This document shows positions 26,351 through 35,766 of a stretch of DNA of 64,000 nucleotides, in pieces. The translations under genes and the position numbers were made by a program. Every line of letters starts with the position of its first letter. The stretch's first letter is position 1. This DNA is from Ochrobactrum sp. CGA5. Lineage in GTDB: Bacteria; Pseudomonadota; Alphaproteobacteria; Rhizobiales; Rhizobiaceae. A model generated the notes under the pieces. The model worked only from the letters and a program-made list of their open reading frames with translations, did no database searches and had not been told where the DNA came from. Where the stretch lies: NCBI RefSeq assembly GCF_006345815.1, contig NZ_VCIG01000003.1, positions 62,001 through 126,000 on the forward strand, in the 5' to 3' direction.

Positions 26351-26920
26351 ATGTTTCGCGCCCTTCTCCCCACCGTTGCGCGCTGGCGTCCGCTGGAAGG
26401 GGAAGGGCTCGAACATCTCAATCTCGGCCCCACTGGCCGCGTGATCCATGCTGAAAGCGTGGTGATCGGCGACCGAGGGGGCAATCCTTACGGCGTACGC
26501 TATAGCATCGACTGCAACAGCGCCTGGCACGTCCTCCATTTCCTGATCGAAACAACATCCGGCCACAGGCTGGAGCTTGTTTCCGACGGCGACGGTCGCT
26601 GGAACACGATGGCTGGCGATGCTTTGCCCGAGTTCGACGGTTGCATCGATATCGATCTGGCAGGAACGCCCTTCACCAACACGCTGCCCATCCGTCGCCT
26701 TGGCCTCACACCGGAAAGCGGCACCGTTCAGCTCGACATGCTCTACGTGCCGTTTGACAGTTTCCGCCCGCTGCGCGACCAGCAGCGCTATACCTGTATC
26801 GAGGAAGGACGGCGCTATCGTTACGAGGCAGCTGACCGCACCTTCACCGCCGAATTGCCCGTCGACGAGGACGGGCTTGTCACCGACTATCCAACCCTTT
26901 TCCGGCGCCTGCCTGTTTGA
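26351..26920 (+). CDS. putative glycolipid-binding domain protein (PF06475 type)
   Basis: The 189 aa product has the pattern of the putative glycolipid-binding family: WRPLEGEGLEHLNLG, SAESVVIGDRGG-like context, VRYSIDCNSAW and TNTLPIRRLGLTPES. It has no signal peptide. The gene lies between gap and pgk with 10 and 48 base gaps. Function is unknown; a sugar- or lipid-related role is suggested only by family name and place. Confidence 0.75.
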   Translation: MFRALLPTVARWRPLEGEGLEHLNLGPTGRVIHAESVVIGDRGGNPYGVRYSIDCNSAWHVLHFLIETTSGHRLELVSDGDGRWNTMAGDALPEFDGCIDIDLAGTPFTNTLPIRRLGLTPESGTVQLDMLYVPFDSFRPLRDQQRYTCIEEGRRYRYEAADRTFTAELPVDEDGLVTDYPTLFRRLPV

Positions 26921-26968
26921 GCGACCCCTGCTTCACGGCACCCGAAAGACAGTACTGGGAGAAAGATC

Positions 26969-28159
26969 ATGAGTTTCCGCACTCTCGATGATGCCGACGT
27001 CAAGTCCAAGCGCGTACTGGTCCGTGTAGACCTCAACGTGCCGATGGCGAATGGCGAAGTCACCGACCTGACCCGTATCGAACGCATCGTTCCAACGATT
27101 GCCGAATTGTCTAAAAAGGGCGCGAAGGTCATTCTGCTCGCCCATTTCGGTCGCCCGAAAGGCGTTGTTTCGGACGAAAACTCATTGAAGCATGTCGTGA
27201 AGCCGCTCTCCAAGGTTCTGGGTCACGGCGTTCATTTTGCTGAGGACTGCATTGGCGACAAGGCCAAAGCCGCTGTCGATGCGCTCAAGGACGGCGATGT
27301 TCTGCTTCTGGAAAACACCCGTTTCCACAAGGGTGAGGAGAAGAATGATCCAGAATTCGTTGCGGCTCTGGCAGTCAATGGCGATCTTTATGTGAACGAC
27401 GCCTTCTCCGCTGCCCACCGCGCCCACGCCTCCACGGAAGGTCTCGCACACGTTCTGCCTGCCTACGCGGGCCGCGCCATGCAGGCCGAACTTGAAGCGC
27501 TCGAAAAGGGTCTCGGCAATCCGGCTCGCCCGGTTGTCGCCATCGTCGGCGGTGCAAAAGTCTCGACCAAGCTCGACCTTCTGTCCAACCTGATCGAAAA
27601 GGTCGATGCGCTCGTCATCGGTGGCGGCATGGCCAATACCTTCCTCGCCGCGCAGGGGCACGATGTCGGCAAATCGCTCTGCGAACACGAGCTCGCCCAT
27701 ACAGCGCGTGAAATCATGGCCAAGGCCGAAACCACCAAATGCGCCATCATCCTGCCGGTCGATGCGGTTGTGGGTTGGCACTTTGCCGCCGACACGCCAA
27801 ACAAGACCTATGGCGTCGATGCCGTGCCAAGCGACGGCATGATCCTCGATGCAGGCGCACTATCGACCGATTTGATCGCTTCGGCCATCGACGATGCGGC
27901 TACGCTTGTCTGGAACGGCCCGCTCGGTGCGTTCGAACTGCGTCCGTTCGACGCCGCCACGGTCAAGACCGCAAAGCATGTGGCAGCCCGCACCAAGGCA
28001 GGAAAGCTGGTTTCGGTCGGTGGAGGCGGCGATACTGTCGCAGCCCTCAATCATGCTGGCGTGGCAGACGACTTCACTTATATCTCGACTGCTGGTGGCG
28101 CCTTCCTCGAGTGGATGGAAGGCAAGCCCCTGCCCGGCGTCGATGTGCTGAAGAAATAG
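26969..28159 (+). CDS. pgk: phosphoglycerate kinase
   Basis: A 396 aa enzyme with [17 protein letters not shown] at the N-terminus, the [10 protein letters not shown] segment, the nucleotide-site GGAKVSTK and the C-terminal [13 protein letters not shown]. It makes ATP from 1,3-bisphosphoglycerate. A GGGAGAAAGATC leader precedes the ATG. Its stop codon TAG is the first three bases of a dispersed repeat, followed by a strong terminator. Confidence 0.98.
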   Translation: MSFRTLDDADVKSKRVLVRVDLNVPMANGEVTDLTRIERIVPTIAELSKKGAKVILLAHFGRPKGVVSDENSLKHVVKPLSKVLGHGVHFAEDCIGDKAKAAVDALKDGDVLLLENTRFHKGEEKNDPEFVAALAVNGDLYVNDAFSAAHRAHASTEGLAHVLPAYAGRAMQAELEALEKGLGNPARPVVAIVGGAKVSTKLDLLSNLIEKVDALVIGGGMANTFLAAQGHDVGKSLCEHELAHTAREIMAKAETTKCAIILPVDAVVGWHFAADTPNKTYGVDAVPSDGMILDAGALSTDLIASAIDDAATLVWNGPLGAFELRPFDAATVKTAKHVAARTKAGKLVSVGGGGDTVAALNHAGVADDFTYISTAGGAFLEWMEGKPLPGVDVLKK

Positions 28160-28215
28160 AGCATTTCCAGCAAAAAGTACGAAGCCGTTTTGCGCAGGAT
28201 AGTGCGTACTAGCTA
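28157..28215 (+). repeat. dispersed palindromic repeat at the pgk stop
   Basis: The sequence begins TAGAGCATTTCCAGCAAAAA with the pgk stop as TAG and continues GAAGCCGTTTTGCGCAGGAT. It closely matches the left half of the copy at 13020. Confidence 0.8.
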
Positions 28216-28244
28216 ACAAAGCCCCGGAGTTCCGGGGCTTTGTC
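28214..28244 (+). terminator. perfect palindromic terminator between pgk and a convergent gene
   Basis: ACAAAGCCCCGGA/TTCCGGGGCTTTGT form an almost loop-free palindrome between the convergent pgk and sugar-dehydrogenase genes, likely acting in both directions. Confidence 0.85.
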
Positions 28245-28246
28245 CG

Positions 28247-29395
28247 TCATGCTTTGGGTGTCAGCTTCAGGAGACGTCCCGGATTGTCATCCTCAATCAG
28301 CCAGATGGCCCCGTCGGGGCCAACAGCCACATCGCGGATACGGTTCTCCATTTCAAAGCGCTCAACCTCGTCCGCCTTGCCATCCTTATCAATCACGACG
28401 CGCACCAGCGACATGACTGAAAGCCCTCCCATCAAAGCCGAGCCTCGCCACTCAGGGAACATATCTCTCTCGTAAAAGGCCAACCCAGCCGGGGCGATAA
28501 CCGGCGTCCAGTACACCAATGGCGGTTCAAATTCAGGGCGTGCACTATGGCGTGGAATCGGCCTGCCGCTATAGTTGTCACCATTGGAAACAACAGGCCA
28601 GCCATAATTAAGACCGGGCTTGATGAGATTGAACTCGTCACCGCCACGCGGCCCCATCTCATGTTCCCAGAGTTCTCCATCGGAACTGAAAGCCAGCCCG
28701 TAAGGGTTGCGATGTCCGGTAGACCAGGTCAGCGCCCGCACACCTTCCGCGCCCGCGTGCGGATTGTCCTTTGGCACGGAACCATCGAGATTCATGCGGA
28801 GAATCTTCCCCATCGGAGCGTCATTATCCTGTGCGGTTGCAGGCAACATGCGATCACCAACGGAAAAGAACAGATGCTTGCCGTCCGGCGCGAATGCAAT
28901 AATACCGCCCGGCTGTCCGCCGCGAGCCGCCGCATCCTGTTTCCAGATCGTGGTCTTTTTCTTCAGCTCTGCCCTGCCATCTCCTTCATCCAGCACAGCA
29001 CGAGCCAGTACTCCGCTGCTGCCATTCTTCGCCGGTTCGTTAAAGGAGAAATAGACTGCTTTATTCTTTTCGAAATCTGGCGCAGGCGCAACATCGAGCA
29101 GGCCGTTCTGGCCACTGAATGCCACTTCTGGCACACCATCGACGGGAGTTTTTTCACCCAATTGCGTGACGATGAAGATCTTGCCGCCTTTCTCCGTCAA
29201 TAAAAGCCTACCGTCGGGCAGAAAGGCAATCGCCCACGGTGTATCAAATTCGGCAACGGATGTTGCGGTGAATGGAGCTTTTGCCTCGGCTCGCCTGCCT
29301 CCGGCATTAACGCTTACAGCCGAAGCATCCAGCGTCGACAGGGCAAAAATTGATGTTGCCAGAACAAACGGCAGGCTCAATAGGGCGCGTCCCAT
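28247..29395 (-). CDS. secreted PQQ-type sugar dehydrogenase (GSDH family)
   Basis: A 382 aa protein with a signal peptide (cleavage near DASAVSV) and a six-bladed beta-propeller pattern. Family motifs include DTPWAIAFLPDGRLLLTEK, ALTWSTGHRNPYGLAF, WEHEMGPRGGDEFNLI and GLNYGWP. These match soluble aldose sugar dehydrogenase/sorbosone dehydrogenase enzymes that use PQQ in the periplasm. The natural sugar is unknown. It is convergent with pgk and not obviously in an operon. Confidence 0.88.
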   Translation of the reverse strand: MGRALLSLPFVLATSIFALSTLDASAVSVNAGGRRAEAKAPFTATSVAEFDTPWAIAFLPDGRLLLTEKGGKIFIVTQLGEKTPVDGVPEVAFSGQNGLLDVAPAPDFEKNKAVYFSFNEPAKNGSSGVLARAVLDEGDGRAELKKKTTIWKQDAAARGGQPGGIIAFAPDGKHLFFSVGDRMLPATAQDNDAPMGKILRMNLDGSVPKDNPHAGAEGVRALTWSTGHRNPYGLAFSSDGELWEHEMGPRGGDEFNLIKPGLNYGWPVVSNGDNYSGRPIPRHSARPEFEPPLVYWTPVIAPAGLAFYERDMFPEWRGSALMGGLSVMSLVRVVIDKDGKADEVERFEMENRIRDVAVGPDGAIWLIEDDNPGRLLKLTPKA

Positions 29396-29525
29396 AACTC
29401 CTCCTCACATCTGAACAATGGAAATCAGGCGGGTTTCCTCACCGCTTTCTTACATGGGGTTTGAGATGCCGATATCAAAACGAGTTTCAGCGAAAGCCTT
29501 CGACCGTCAATCCAGCGGCTTAAAC

Positions 29526-29546
29526 CGTTTGAAATTACTTCAAACG
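29526..29546. promoter_or_regulatory. operator-like palindrome upstream of the aldolase gene
   Basis: CGTTTGAA-ATTAC-TTCAAACG is a perfect inverted repeat about 70 bases before the aldolase start, flanked by AAACC and AAACGTTT patterns. It may be an operator for a repressor; no partner can be named. Confidence 0.4.
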
Positions 29547-29617
29547 TTTCAATAGCTTGCGCTCACCACAGATTTAACCAACACTCCCTCATCGCCTTGA
29601 TAGAAGGAGCATTGCAT

Positions 29618-30643
29618 ATGACTGAACGTCTTGAAGATATTGCGATTGCACTGGTGGCGGCAGGAAAAGGCATTCTCGCCGCCGATGAAAGCTCGGGCAC
29701 CATAAAGAAGCGCTTTGACGCGATCCATCTCGCTTCGACGGACGAAACGCGTCGCGATTATCGCGAGATGCTGTTCCGTTCGGAAGAGGCGATGAAAAAC
29801 TATATCTCAGGCGTCATCCTTTATGATGAAACCATAAGGCAGAAAGCCAAGGATGGCACGCCGCTTGTTGAAATCATCCAAAAGACAGGAGCAATTCCGG
29901 GTATCAAAGTCGATGCGGGCGCGAAGCCGCTCGCTGGTTTTGACGGTGAAACAATTACGGAAGGGCTGGACGGTCTCCGCGAGCGGCTCAACGAATATCA
30001 CGCACTGGGCGCCCGTTTCGCAAAATGGCGCGCTGTGATCTCGATTTCCGATGGCCTCCCCACATGGGGCGCGGTGAAACAGAATGCGCAGGCCTTGGCC
30101 CGCTATGCAGCGCTTTGCCAGGAGGGAAACATTGTCCCCATCGTCGAGCCGGAAGTGTTGATGGACGGCCAACCGGGCGACCATACCATCGACCGTTGTT
30201 ACGAAGTGACGGAATGGGTTCTGAAAACCGTATTCGCCGAACTCTATGATGCACGCGTGAAGCTGGAAGGCATGATCCTGAAACCGAACATGATCATCGA
30301 TGGTAAGAAGGCACGCGAGGCTTCTATTGAGGAAGTCGCGGAGAAAACTGTACGCTGTTTCCGCAACACAGTTCCGGCAGCAGTGCCCGGCATCGCTTTC
30401 CTGTCCGGTGGCCAGACCGGAGAAGAAGCCACGGCCCATCTCTCGGCCATGAATGCCGCTTACGACATGCCCTGGAAAATGACTTTCTCCTATGGCCGTG
30501 CCTTGCAGGCGGCAGCACTGGATGCCTGGGGAGGCATGCAAGCAAACATCGCTGCCGGTCAGCGGGCTTTCGCACATCGGGCAAAGATGAACGGTCTTGC
30601 CGCGACCGGCGGCTGGAAAAGCGAGCTCGAAAAAGCAGCCTGA
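29618..30643 (+). CDS. fructose-bisphosphate aldolase, class I
   Basis: A 341 aa protein with the class I N-terminal motif KGILAADESSGTIKKRF, the Lys/Glu region PIVEPEVLMDG, the Schiff-base Lys segment LEGMILKPNMI and the end FSYGRALQAAALDAW. It cleaves fructose-1,6-bisphosphate without metal. The ATG at 29618 follows an AAGGAGC site; a TTG 21 bases upstream is less likely. A bidirectional terminator follows. Confidence 0.96.
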   Translation: MTERLEDIAIALVAAGKGILAADESSGTIKKRFDAIHLASTDETRRDYREMLFRSEEAMKNYISGVILYDETIRQKAKDGTPLVEIIQKTGAIPGIKVDAGAKPLAGFDGETITEGLDGLRERLNEYHALGARFAKWRAVISISDGLPTWGAVKQNAQALARYAALCQEGNIVPIVEPEVLMDGQPGDHTIDRCYEVTEWVLKTVFAELYDARVKLEGMILKPNMIIDGKKAREASIEEVAEKTVRCFRNTVPAAVPGIAFLSGGQTGEEATAHLSAMNAAYDMPWKMTFSYGRALQAAALDAWGGMQANIAAGQRAFAHRAKMNGLAATGGWKSELEKAA

Positions 30644-30655
30644 TTCGTATTGAGA

Positions 30656-30685
30656 AATAGCCCGGCCGTTTCAGCCGGGCTATTT
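30656..30685 (+). terminator. bidirectional terminator after the aldolase
   Basis: AATAGCCCGGC/GCCGGGCTATT with a 7-base loop is followed by TTCAG on the plus strand. It lies directly next to the stop of a small gene on the opposite strand and may serve both. Confidence 0.85.
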
Positions 30686-30850
30686 TCAGCCTTCGCGGAG
30701 GTGGGCCCCAACTGCCAGTGCCATGACGAATAAGGCTATGACTGCGATCTTCCAGAAATCACCGCGCTGCTTCAGGCCCGGCAAGCCGAGCGGTTTGATA
30801 ATGTGCAGTCCCATCAGAAGAACAAGCAGCACAGGCAGGATTTTTGTCAC
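30686..30850 (-). CDS. small membrane protein, 54 aa
   Basis: A short frame starts GTG at 30850 after an AGAGGTGAT site. The product begins MTKILPVLLVLLMGLHIIKP and ends VGAHLREG. Two hydrophobic helices (about 3-18 and 34-49) flank a basic loop (LGLPGLKQRGDFWK), so it looks like a two-helix inner-membrane protein. I do not recognise a family. Convergent with the aldolase and sharing its terminator region, which supports a real transcription unit. Confidence 0.72.
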   Translation of the reverse strand: MTKILPVLLVLLMGLHIIKPLGLPGLKQRGDFWKIAVIALFVMALAVGAHLREG

Positions 30851-31097
30851 AGATCACCTCTCTGTCTCTTGTGGCGCAGACAGCCTGTCGCTGCAAGATG
30901 CCTTGTACGCTTCGTTCTTCATCTTAAGTTTCATGGACGAGCCGCCGCCGGGCGGCGTAAACTGTATGAGGAGGTGTGGAAAGCGCACGGAGGAGATGGA
31001 CCCCAAAAGGTCGATCTTGCGCTTTCATCAACAGACTAAACAGGATGCGACAACCACCTGACCGGGTGGCGTTGCTTGTGCTTCTGGGAGGAAAAGC

Positions 31098-33008
31098 ATG
31101 ACTTCGAAATATGCCGAAATCTATGCCGCATGGCAGGCCGACCCCGAACGCTTCTGGGCTGAAGCAGCTCAAGCAATCGACTGGTTTACGCCATGGGACA
31201 AGGTTTATGCTGGCGACGAAGGTGTCTACGGACGTTGGTTCAAAGGGGCCGAATGCAACACTTGCTATAATGCGCTCGACCGGCATGTCGCCAATGGGCG
31301 CGCTGAACAGGTTGCGCTCATCTATGAAAGCCCTGTCACCGGCAAGGTGCGCAAATTCACTTACCGCGAACTGCTGGAAGAAGTGGAAGCGCTTTCCGCC
31401 GTCATGATCGACAACGGTGTGTCGAAAGGCGACCGCGTCCTCATCTATATGCCGATGGTACCCGAAGCAGCAGTCGCCATGCTCGCATCGGCCCGTATCG
31501 GTGCTGTCCATTCCGTCGTCTTCGGCGGATTTGCCGCCAATGAGCTCGCAACCCGCATAGACGACGCCAAACCTGTGATGATCATCGCCGGTTCCTGCGG
31601 TATTGAGCCCACCCGCATAGTGCCCTATCAGGCCATGCTCGATAAGGCGATTTCACTTGCGCATCACAAAGTCGATCACTGCATCATCTTGCAGCGCGAG
31701 CAGCATCGGCACGAACCGGTGGCAGGACGTGACATCGACTATCGCGAGGCTGTCGACGCTGCACGCGGTCGTCATGTGCCTTGCACCCCGGTTGATGCCA
31801 CAGACCCGCTCTATGTCCTCTACACTTCCGGGACGACTGGTGAACCGAAAGGGGTCGTCCGTGACAACGGCGGGCACATGGTGGCGCTTGTCTGGTCGAT
31901 GAAGAACGTCTTTGGGGTGGAACCGGGGCAAGTATGGTGGGCCGCATCCGATGTAGGTTGGGTGGTAGGTCATTCCTACATTGTCTACGGCCCGCTGATA
32001 CATGGAGCGACCAGCATCCTGTTCGAGGGGAAGCCGATTGGTACCCCCGATGCGGGCACTTATTGGCGCATCATCGCCGAGCATGGCGTGGAAGTGATGT
32101 TCACCGCACCGACGGCACTGCGGGCGATAAAGAAAGATGACGCGGACGGTCATTTCGTACGTCGTTACGATCTTTCAAAATTTCGCGCTCTTTATCTGGC
32201 TGGCGAACGTGCTGATCCAGACACGATCCACTGGGCCGAGAATCTGCTGGGCTGCCCGGTGATCGACCACTGGTGGCAAACGGAAAGCGGATGGCCGATG
32301 GTCGCCAATCCGCTTGGCCTCGGTCTTCTGGAAACCAAATACGGCTCGCCCACTGTCTGTCTTCCAGGTTATGATATCCGCGTGCTGGACGATGAAGGCC
32401 ACGAAGTCGAGCGCGGCCAGCTCGGAAATGTTCTTATCAAGCTGCCCTTGCCTCCCGGCTGCCTGCCAACGCTCTGGAATGCCGACGAGCGCTTCCGCAA
32501 GGCCTATCTAGAAGAGTTTCCCGGCTACTACAAAACCGCCGATGCAGGCTATATGGATGGGGATGGCTATCTCTACATAATGAGTCGCACCGACGACATC
32601 ATCAATGTCGCTGGCCATCGCCTGTCGACCGGTGCGATGGAGGAGGTGCTCTCCAGCCATCCTGATGTTGCCGAATGTGCCGTACTTGGTATTTCGGACC
32701 CGGTTAAAGGTCAGGTACCATGTGGTTTCCTCGTGCTGAAGTCCAACATCGAACGCGATCCGCAAGAGGTCGAGAAGGAGTGCGTCAGCATGGTGCGTGA
32801 CGTCATAGGACCGGTTGCAGCCTTCCGGCTGGCGCTGACCGTCAAGCGTCTGCCCAAGACGCGATCGGGCAAAATTTTGCGCTCAACCATCCAGAAAATT
32901 GCCGACGGCGAAGAATGGAAGATGCCGGCCACAATCGATGATCCGGCTATTCTGGACGAAATCAGCACCGTCCTGCGGGAACGTCACACCGGTCTCGCCT
33001 TCGCCTGA
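31098..33008 (+). CDS. prpE: propionyl-CoA synthetase
   Basis: A 636 aa acyl-CoA synthetase of the AMP-forming class. The P-loop is YTSGTTGEPKG, the adenylate motif is YKTADAGYMDGDGYLYIMSR, and the catalytic Lys is in PKTRSGKILRST. The N-terminus (YAEIYAAWQADPERFWAEAA) and VDHWWQTE-like region fit PrpE better than Acs. It activates propionate. An AGGAAAAGC leader precedes the ATG. An SDR gene follows after 71 bases. Confidence 0.93.
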   Translation: MTSKYAEIYAAWQADPERFWAEAAQAIDWFTPWDKVYAGDEGVYGRWFKGAECNTCYNALDRHVANGRAEQVALIYESPVTGKVRKFTYRELLEEVEALSAVMIDNGVSKGDRVLIYMPMVPEAAVAMLASARIGAVHSVVFGGFAANELATRIDDAKPVMIIAGSCGIEPTRIVPYQAMLDKAISLAHHKVDHCIILQREQHRHEPVAGRDIDYREAVDAARGRHVPCTPVDATDPLYVLYTSGTTGEPKGVVRDNGGHMVALVWSMKNVFGVEPGQVWWAASDVGWVVGHSYIVYGPLIHGATSILFEGKPIGTPDAGTYWRIIAEHGVEVMFTAPTALRAIKKDDADGHFVRRYDLSKFRALYLAGERADPDTIHWAENLLGCPVIDHWWQTESGWPMVANPLGLGLLETKYGSPTVCLPGYDIRVLDDEGHEVERGQLGNVLIKLPLPPGCLPTLWNADERFRKAYLEEFPGYYKTADAGYMDGDGYLYIMSRTDDIINVAGHRLSTGAMEEVLSSHPDVAECAVLGISDPVKGQVPCGFLVLKSNIERDPQEVEKECVSMVRDVIGPVAAFRLALTVKRLPKTRSGKILRSTIQKIADGEEWKMPATIDDPAILDEISTVLRERHTGLAFA

Positions 33009-33079
33009 TTCTAACGGCCCCACAGCTATTGACCGGCGGTTTGCGCCGGTCCACTCTCCATGCAAATTGGAGATTGATC

Positions 33080-33871
33080 ATGCAACTAGAAGGCAAGGTG
33101 GCAATCGTCACCGGCGCTGCACGCGGTATTGGCTATGCCATAGCAAAGCGCTTCCTGATGGATGGTGCGAGCGTCGTGCTATCAGACATCGACAACGCCG
33201 CAGCAGTGCGCGCAGCCAAGGACCTGGAGCAATTCGGCCCGGTCCGCCATATTGCGGCGGATGTGGGCGACAAGCTCGATGTCCACAACCTCCTGACTTT
33301 TACCGCCACCAATCTGGGCGAGATCGATATTCTCGTCAATAATGCCGGTGTGGTCCATCAGGCGGATTTCCTTGACCTCACGGAAGAGGATTTTGATCGC
33401 GTCATGCGGGTCAATCTCAAAGGTGCTTTTCTGTGCGGACAAGCTGTAGCCAGGCGCATGGTCGAGCGGGTCGAATCGGGCGGAGATCCAGGCACGATCA
33501 TCAACATGTCGTCAGTCAATGCGATCTTTGGCTTGCCGGAACAACTGGCCTATTCCGTTTCCAAAGGCGGATTGAACCAACTGACACGCACCATGGCAGT
33601 GGCGCTTGCACGTTGGGGGATTCGCGTCAACGCCATCGGTCCCGGCTCCATAGAGACCGAGATGCTTTCCACTGTGAACGCAGACGCCGATGCCCGTAAC
33701 AAGATACTTTCCAGAACGCCACTCGGTCGTATAGGCCAAGCCTCTGAAATTGCTTCAATAGCGTCGTTCCTGGCATCGCGGGATGCAAGCTATGTAACAG
33801 GCCAGACGATCTATGCAGACGGTGGACGCCTGCCTCTCAGCTATACGGCGGCGACACGCTACAAGGCGTAA
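33080..33871 (+). CDS. short-chain dehydrogenase/reductase
   Basis: A 263 aa SDR with the NAD(P) motif TGAARGIGYAIA, structural motif LVNNAGVV, and active site with Ser in INMSSVNAIFG and YSVSKGG. The Asp in VLSDIDNA suggests NAD preference. The substrate cannot be predicted. The start at 33080 has a GGAGATTGATC leader. It may be co-transcribed with prpE. Confidence 0.92.
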   Translation: MQLEGKVAIVTGAARGIGYAIAKRFLMDGASVVLSDIDNAAAVRAAKDLEQFGPVRHIAADVGDKLDVHNLLTFTATNLGEIDILVNNAGVVHQADFLDLTEEDFDRVMRVNLKGAFLCGQAVARRMVERVESGGDPGTIINMSSVNAIFGLPEQLAYSVSKGGLNQLTRTMAVALARWGIRVNAIGPGSIETEMLSTVNADADARNKILSRTPLGRIGQASEIASIASFLASRDASYVTGQTIYADGGRLPLSYTAATRYKA

Positions 33872-33982
33872 CGTTGCGATCCCATGACATGCGGAAGATA
33901 ATGAACCGGACTTTGTTCCTGACAGAAAGCTGTCAGGAGGGGTGTGCGATACTGCGTATCCAAGGATGAGGGAGATTTCACC

Positions 33983-34168
33983 ATGGCACTCGCAATCGCA
34001 CCATTGATCGCAGCTTTGAAAAAATACAGGCACAGATATGATGAACGCCGCCGTTTTGTTCGCACAGAGCGTGTGATCGGCCGGCTGTCGAACGATTTGC
34101 GCAAGGATTTGGGTTGGCCAGACCGCTATCTGGAACAGCGCAACACCAAGTACTGCAACGGAGAGTAA
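33983..34168 (+). CDS. small DUF1127-like basic protein
   Basis: The 61 aa product begins MALAIAPLIAALKKYRHRYD and carries the basic/aromatic core RVIGRLSNDLRKDLGWPDRY, close to the DUF1127 pattern found in small alphaproteobacterial proteins that regulate RNA or phosphate stress responses. A GGGAGATTTCACC leader supports the ATG at 33983. It lies just before a WYL regulator with a 6-base gap, so both may form an operon. Confidence 0.8.
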   Translation: MALAIAPLIAALKKYRHRYDERRRFVRTERVIGRLSNDLRKDLGWPDRYLEQRNTKYCNGE

Positions 34169-34174
34169 AACGGG

Positions 34175-34876
34175 ATGCGTCGTGCGGACCGCCTTTTCCA
34201 GATTGTTCAGCACCTGCGCGGCGGCAGGCTTGTCACCGCGCGTCAGCTTGCCGAACGGCTAGAAGTCTCCGAACGTACTATCTATCGTGACATTTCAGAC
34301 CTGCAGTCGACAGGCGTTCCCATCGATGGCGAAGCCGGTGTCGGCTATATTCTGCGGCAAGGGTTCGAACTTCCGCCACTTATGTTCACGCGTGATGAGA
34401 TCGTCGCTCTTGTCGCCGGAGCCCGCCTCATTCGCGCTTGGGGCGGTGTTTCCATGGCACGCGGCGCGGAAGAGGCTCTGGTCAAGATCGAAGCCGTCCT
34501 GCCCAAGGAAGAACGCGCCCGCATCACCAGTACCCAGATTCATGCCCCCACGGCCCGCATCAGCATGGACGAGCGCCGTATTATCGACGCGGTGGAACGC
34601 GCTGTCGATCAGGGAAATGTGCTGAATATTCGCTATCGCGATCTGGAATCGCGTGAAAGCGAACGGAGTATCCGCCCGCTCGGCCTCTGGTTCTGGGGCA
34701 AAGTCTGGACTGTTATCGGCTGGTGCGAATTGCGCAATGCTTTCCGCACATTTCGGACCGATCGCATTGTTGAGGCCAGCGATGCGGGCCGCCTCTTCCG
34801 GGCTGAACGCGGCAAGACCCTGGCCGATTTCTACCGCCTCATGGAATTGAGCGAATATAACGCCTTCAAAGACTAA
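34175..34876 (+). CDS. YafY/WYL-family transcriptional regulator
   Basis: A 233 aa protein with an N-terminal HTH of the DeoR-like type (RLFQIVQHLRGGRLVTARQL and SERTIYRDISDL) and a C-terminal WYL domain (IRYRDLESRESERSIRPLGL, WTVIGWCELRNAFRTFR). WYL domains sense ligands such as nucleotides. No target is evident. It follows the DUF1127-like gene and ends in a terminator. Confidence 0.93.
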   Translation: MRRADRLFQIVQHLRGGRLVTARQLAERLEVSERTIYRDISDLQSTGVPIDGEAGVGYILRQGFELPPLMFTRDEIVALVAGARLIRAWGGVSMARGAEEALVKIEAVLPKEERARITSTQIHAPTARISMDERRIIDAVERAVDQGNVLNIRYRDLESRESERSIRPLGLWFWGKVWTVIGWCELRNAFRTFRTDRIVEASDAGRLFRAERGKTLADFYRLMELSEYNAFKD

Positions 34877-34896
34877 GTTCCTCCCGGGACAAAACA

Positions 34897-34925
34897 AAAG
34901 CCCGGCTGAAAAAGCCGGGCTTTTG
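34897..34925 (+). terminator. bidirectional terminator between the WYL gene and trcR
   Basis: AAAAGCCCGGCT-GAAAA-AGCCGGGCTTTT lies between convergent genes, with A and T runs on both sides. Confidence 0.92.
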
Positions 34926-34955
34926 GCATTTCGGCAAAACGATCTCTCGTCCCGA

Positions 34956-35645
34956 TTATTCTTCTTCGTCTTCGTCCGGTGTCGAGCTCTTGAGCGAAGA
35001 GAGCTTGGCGAAGACCTTGTCCGCATCAAGTTCTTCTTCTGCTGGCTGCTCGTCACGATAATCGAAATTCTCAGTCGCAGAGGCTGGCAGCAAGGTGCTG
35101 TCCGATTCCGGCGTTGCCGGACGGTTGCGCGAGGCGCGTTCGACTTCGATGTCGAGATCAATCTGCGAGCAAAGGCCGAGTGTCACAGGGTCCATCGCCG
35201 TCAGATTTGCAGAGTTCCAGTGCGAGCGATTGCGAATCTGCTCGATGGTCGACTTGGTCGTACCGATCAGACGTGAAATCTGCGCATCTTTCAGTTCGGG
35301 ATGATTGCGCACCAGCCAGAGAATCGCATTCGGTCTATCCTGACGCTTGGAAAGCGGCGTATAGCGCGGGCCCTTACGCTTGGTCTCCGGAACGCGAACC
35401 TTCGGTTCGGAAAGCTTCAGGCGATAGTATGGGTCCTTTTCGCCCTTCGCGATCTCTTCACGCGAAATCTGACCCGTGATGACCGGGTCCAGACCCTTGA
35501 TGCCCTGAGAGGCTTCACCGTCGGCAATAGCCTTCACTTCCAGCGGGTGCAGCTTGCAGAAAGCGGCAATCTGGTCAAAAGACAGAGCCGTGTTATCGAC
35601 AAGCCAAACGGCCGTTGCCTTCGGCATAAGAAGCTGGGTGGCCAT
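34956..35645 (-). CDS. trcR: TrcR-type cell-cycle transcriptional regulator (DUF1013)
   Basis: A 229 aa protein beginning MATQLLMPKATAVWLVDNTA, with an HTH-like segment NAILWLVRNHPELKDAQISR and LIGTTKSTIEQIRNRSHW that matches DUF1013/TrcR. The acidic C-terminal tail is low complexity. TrcR was described in Rickettsia and Caulobacter-like bacteria as a cell-cycle regulator related to GcrA/CcrM context; direct function here is inferred. It is monocistronic. Confidence 0.9.
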   Translation of the reverse strand: MATQLLMPKATAVWLVDNTALSFDQIAAFCKLHPLEVKAIADGEASQGIKGLDPVITGQISREEIAKGEKDPYYRLKLSEPKVRVPETKRKGPRYTPLSKRQDRPNAILWLVRNHPELKDAQISRLIGTTKSTIEQIRNRSHWNSANLTAMDPVTLGLCSQIDLDIEVERASRNRPATPESDSTLLPASATENFDYRDEQPAEEELDADKVFAKLSSLKSSTPDEDEEE

Positions 35646-35766
35646 TAGATATAATCCTTCTGTTCGTCCGCTCCGGTGGCGCGGGACGTGGGCAAAACCA
35701 CAATTTCCGGGAAATCACGGCCTATATATCGTTTTTTTGTCGCCAGAGCAAGAATGGCTCTTCAGC

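Noticed and set aside
25306-26484. A 392-codon minus-strand frame opposite gap
   Set aside because: It is the antisense of a highly codon-biased gene and shows no domain.
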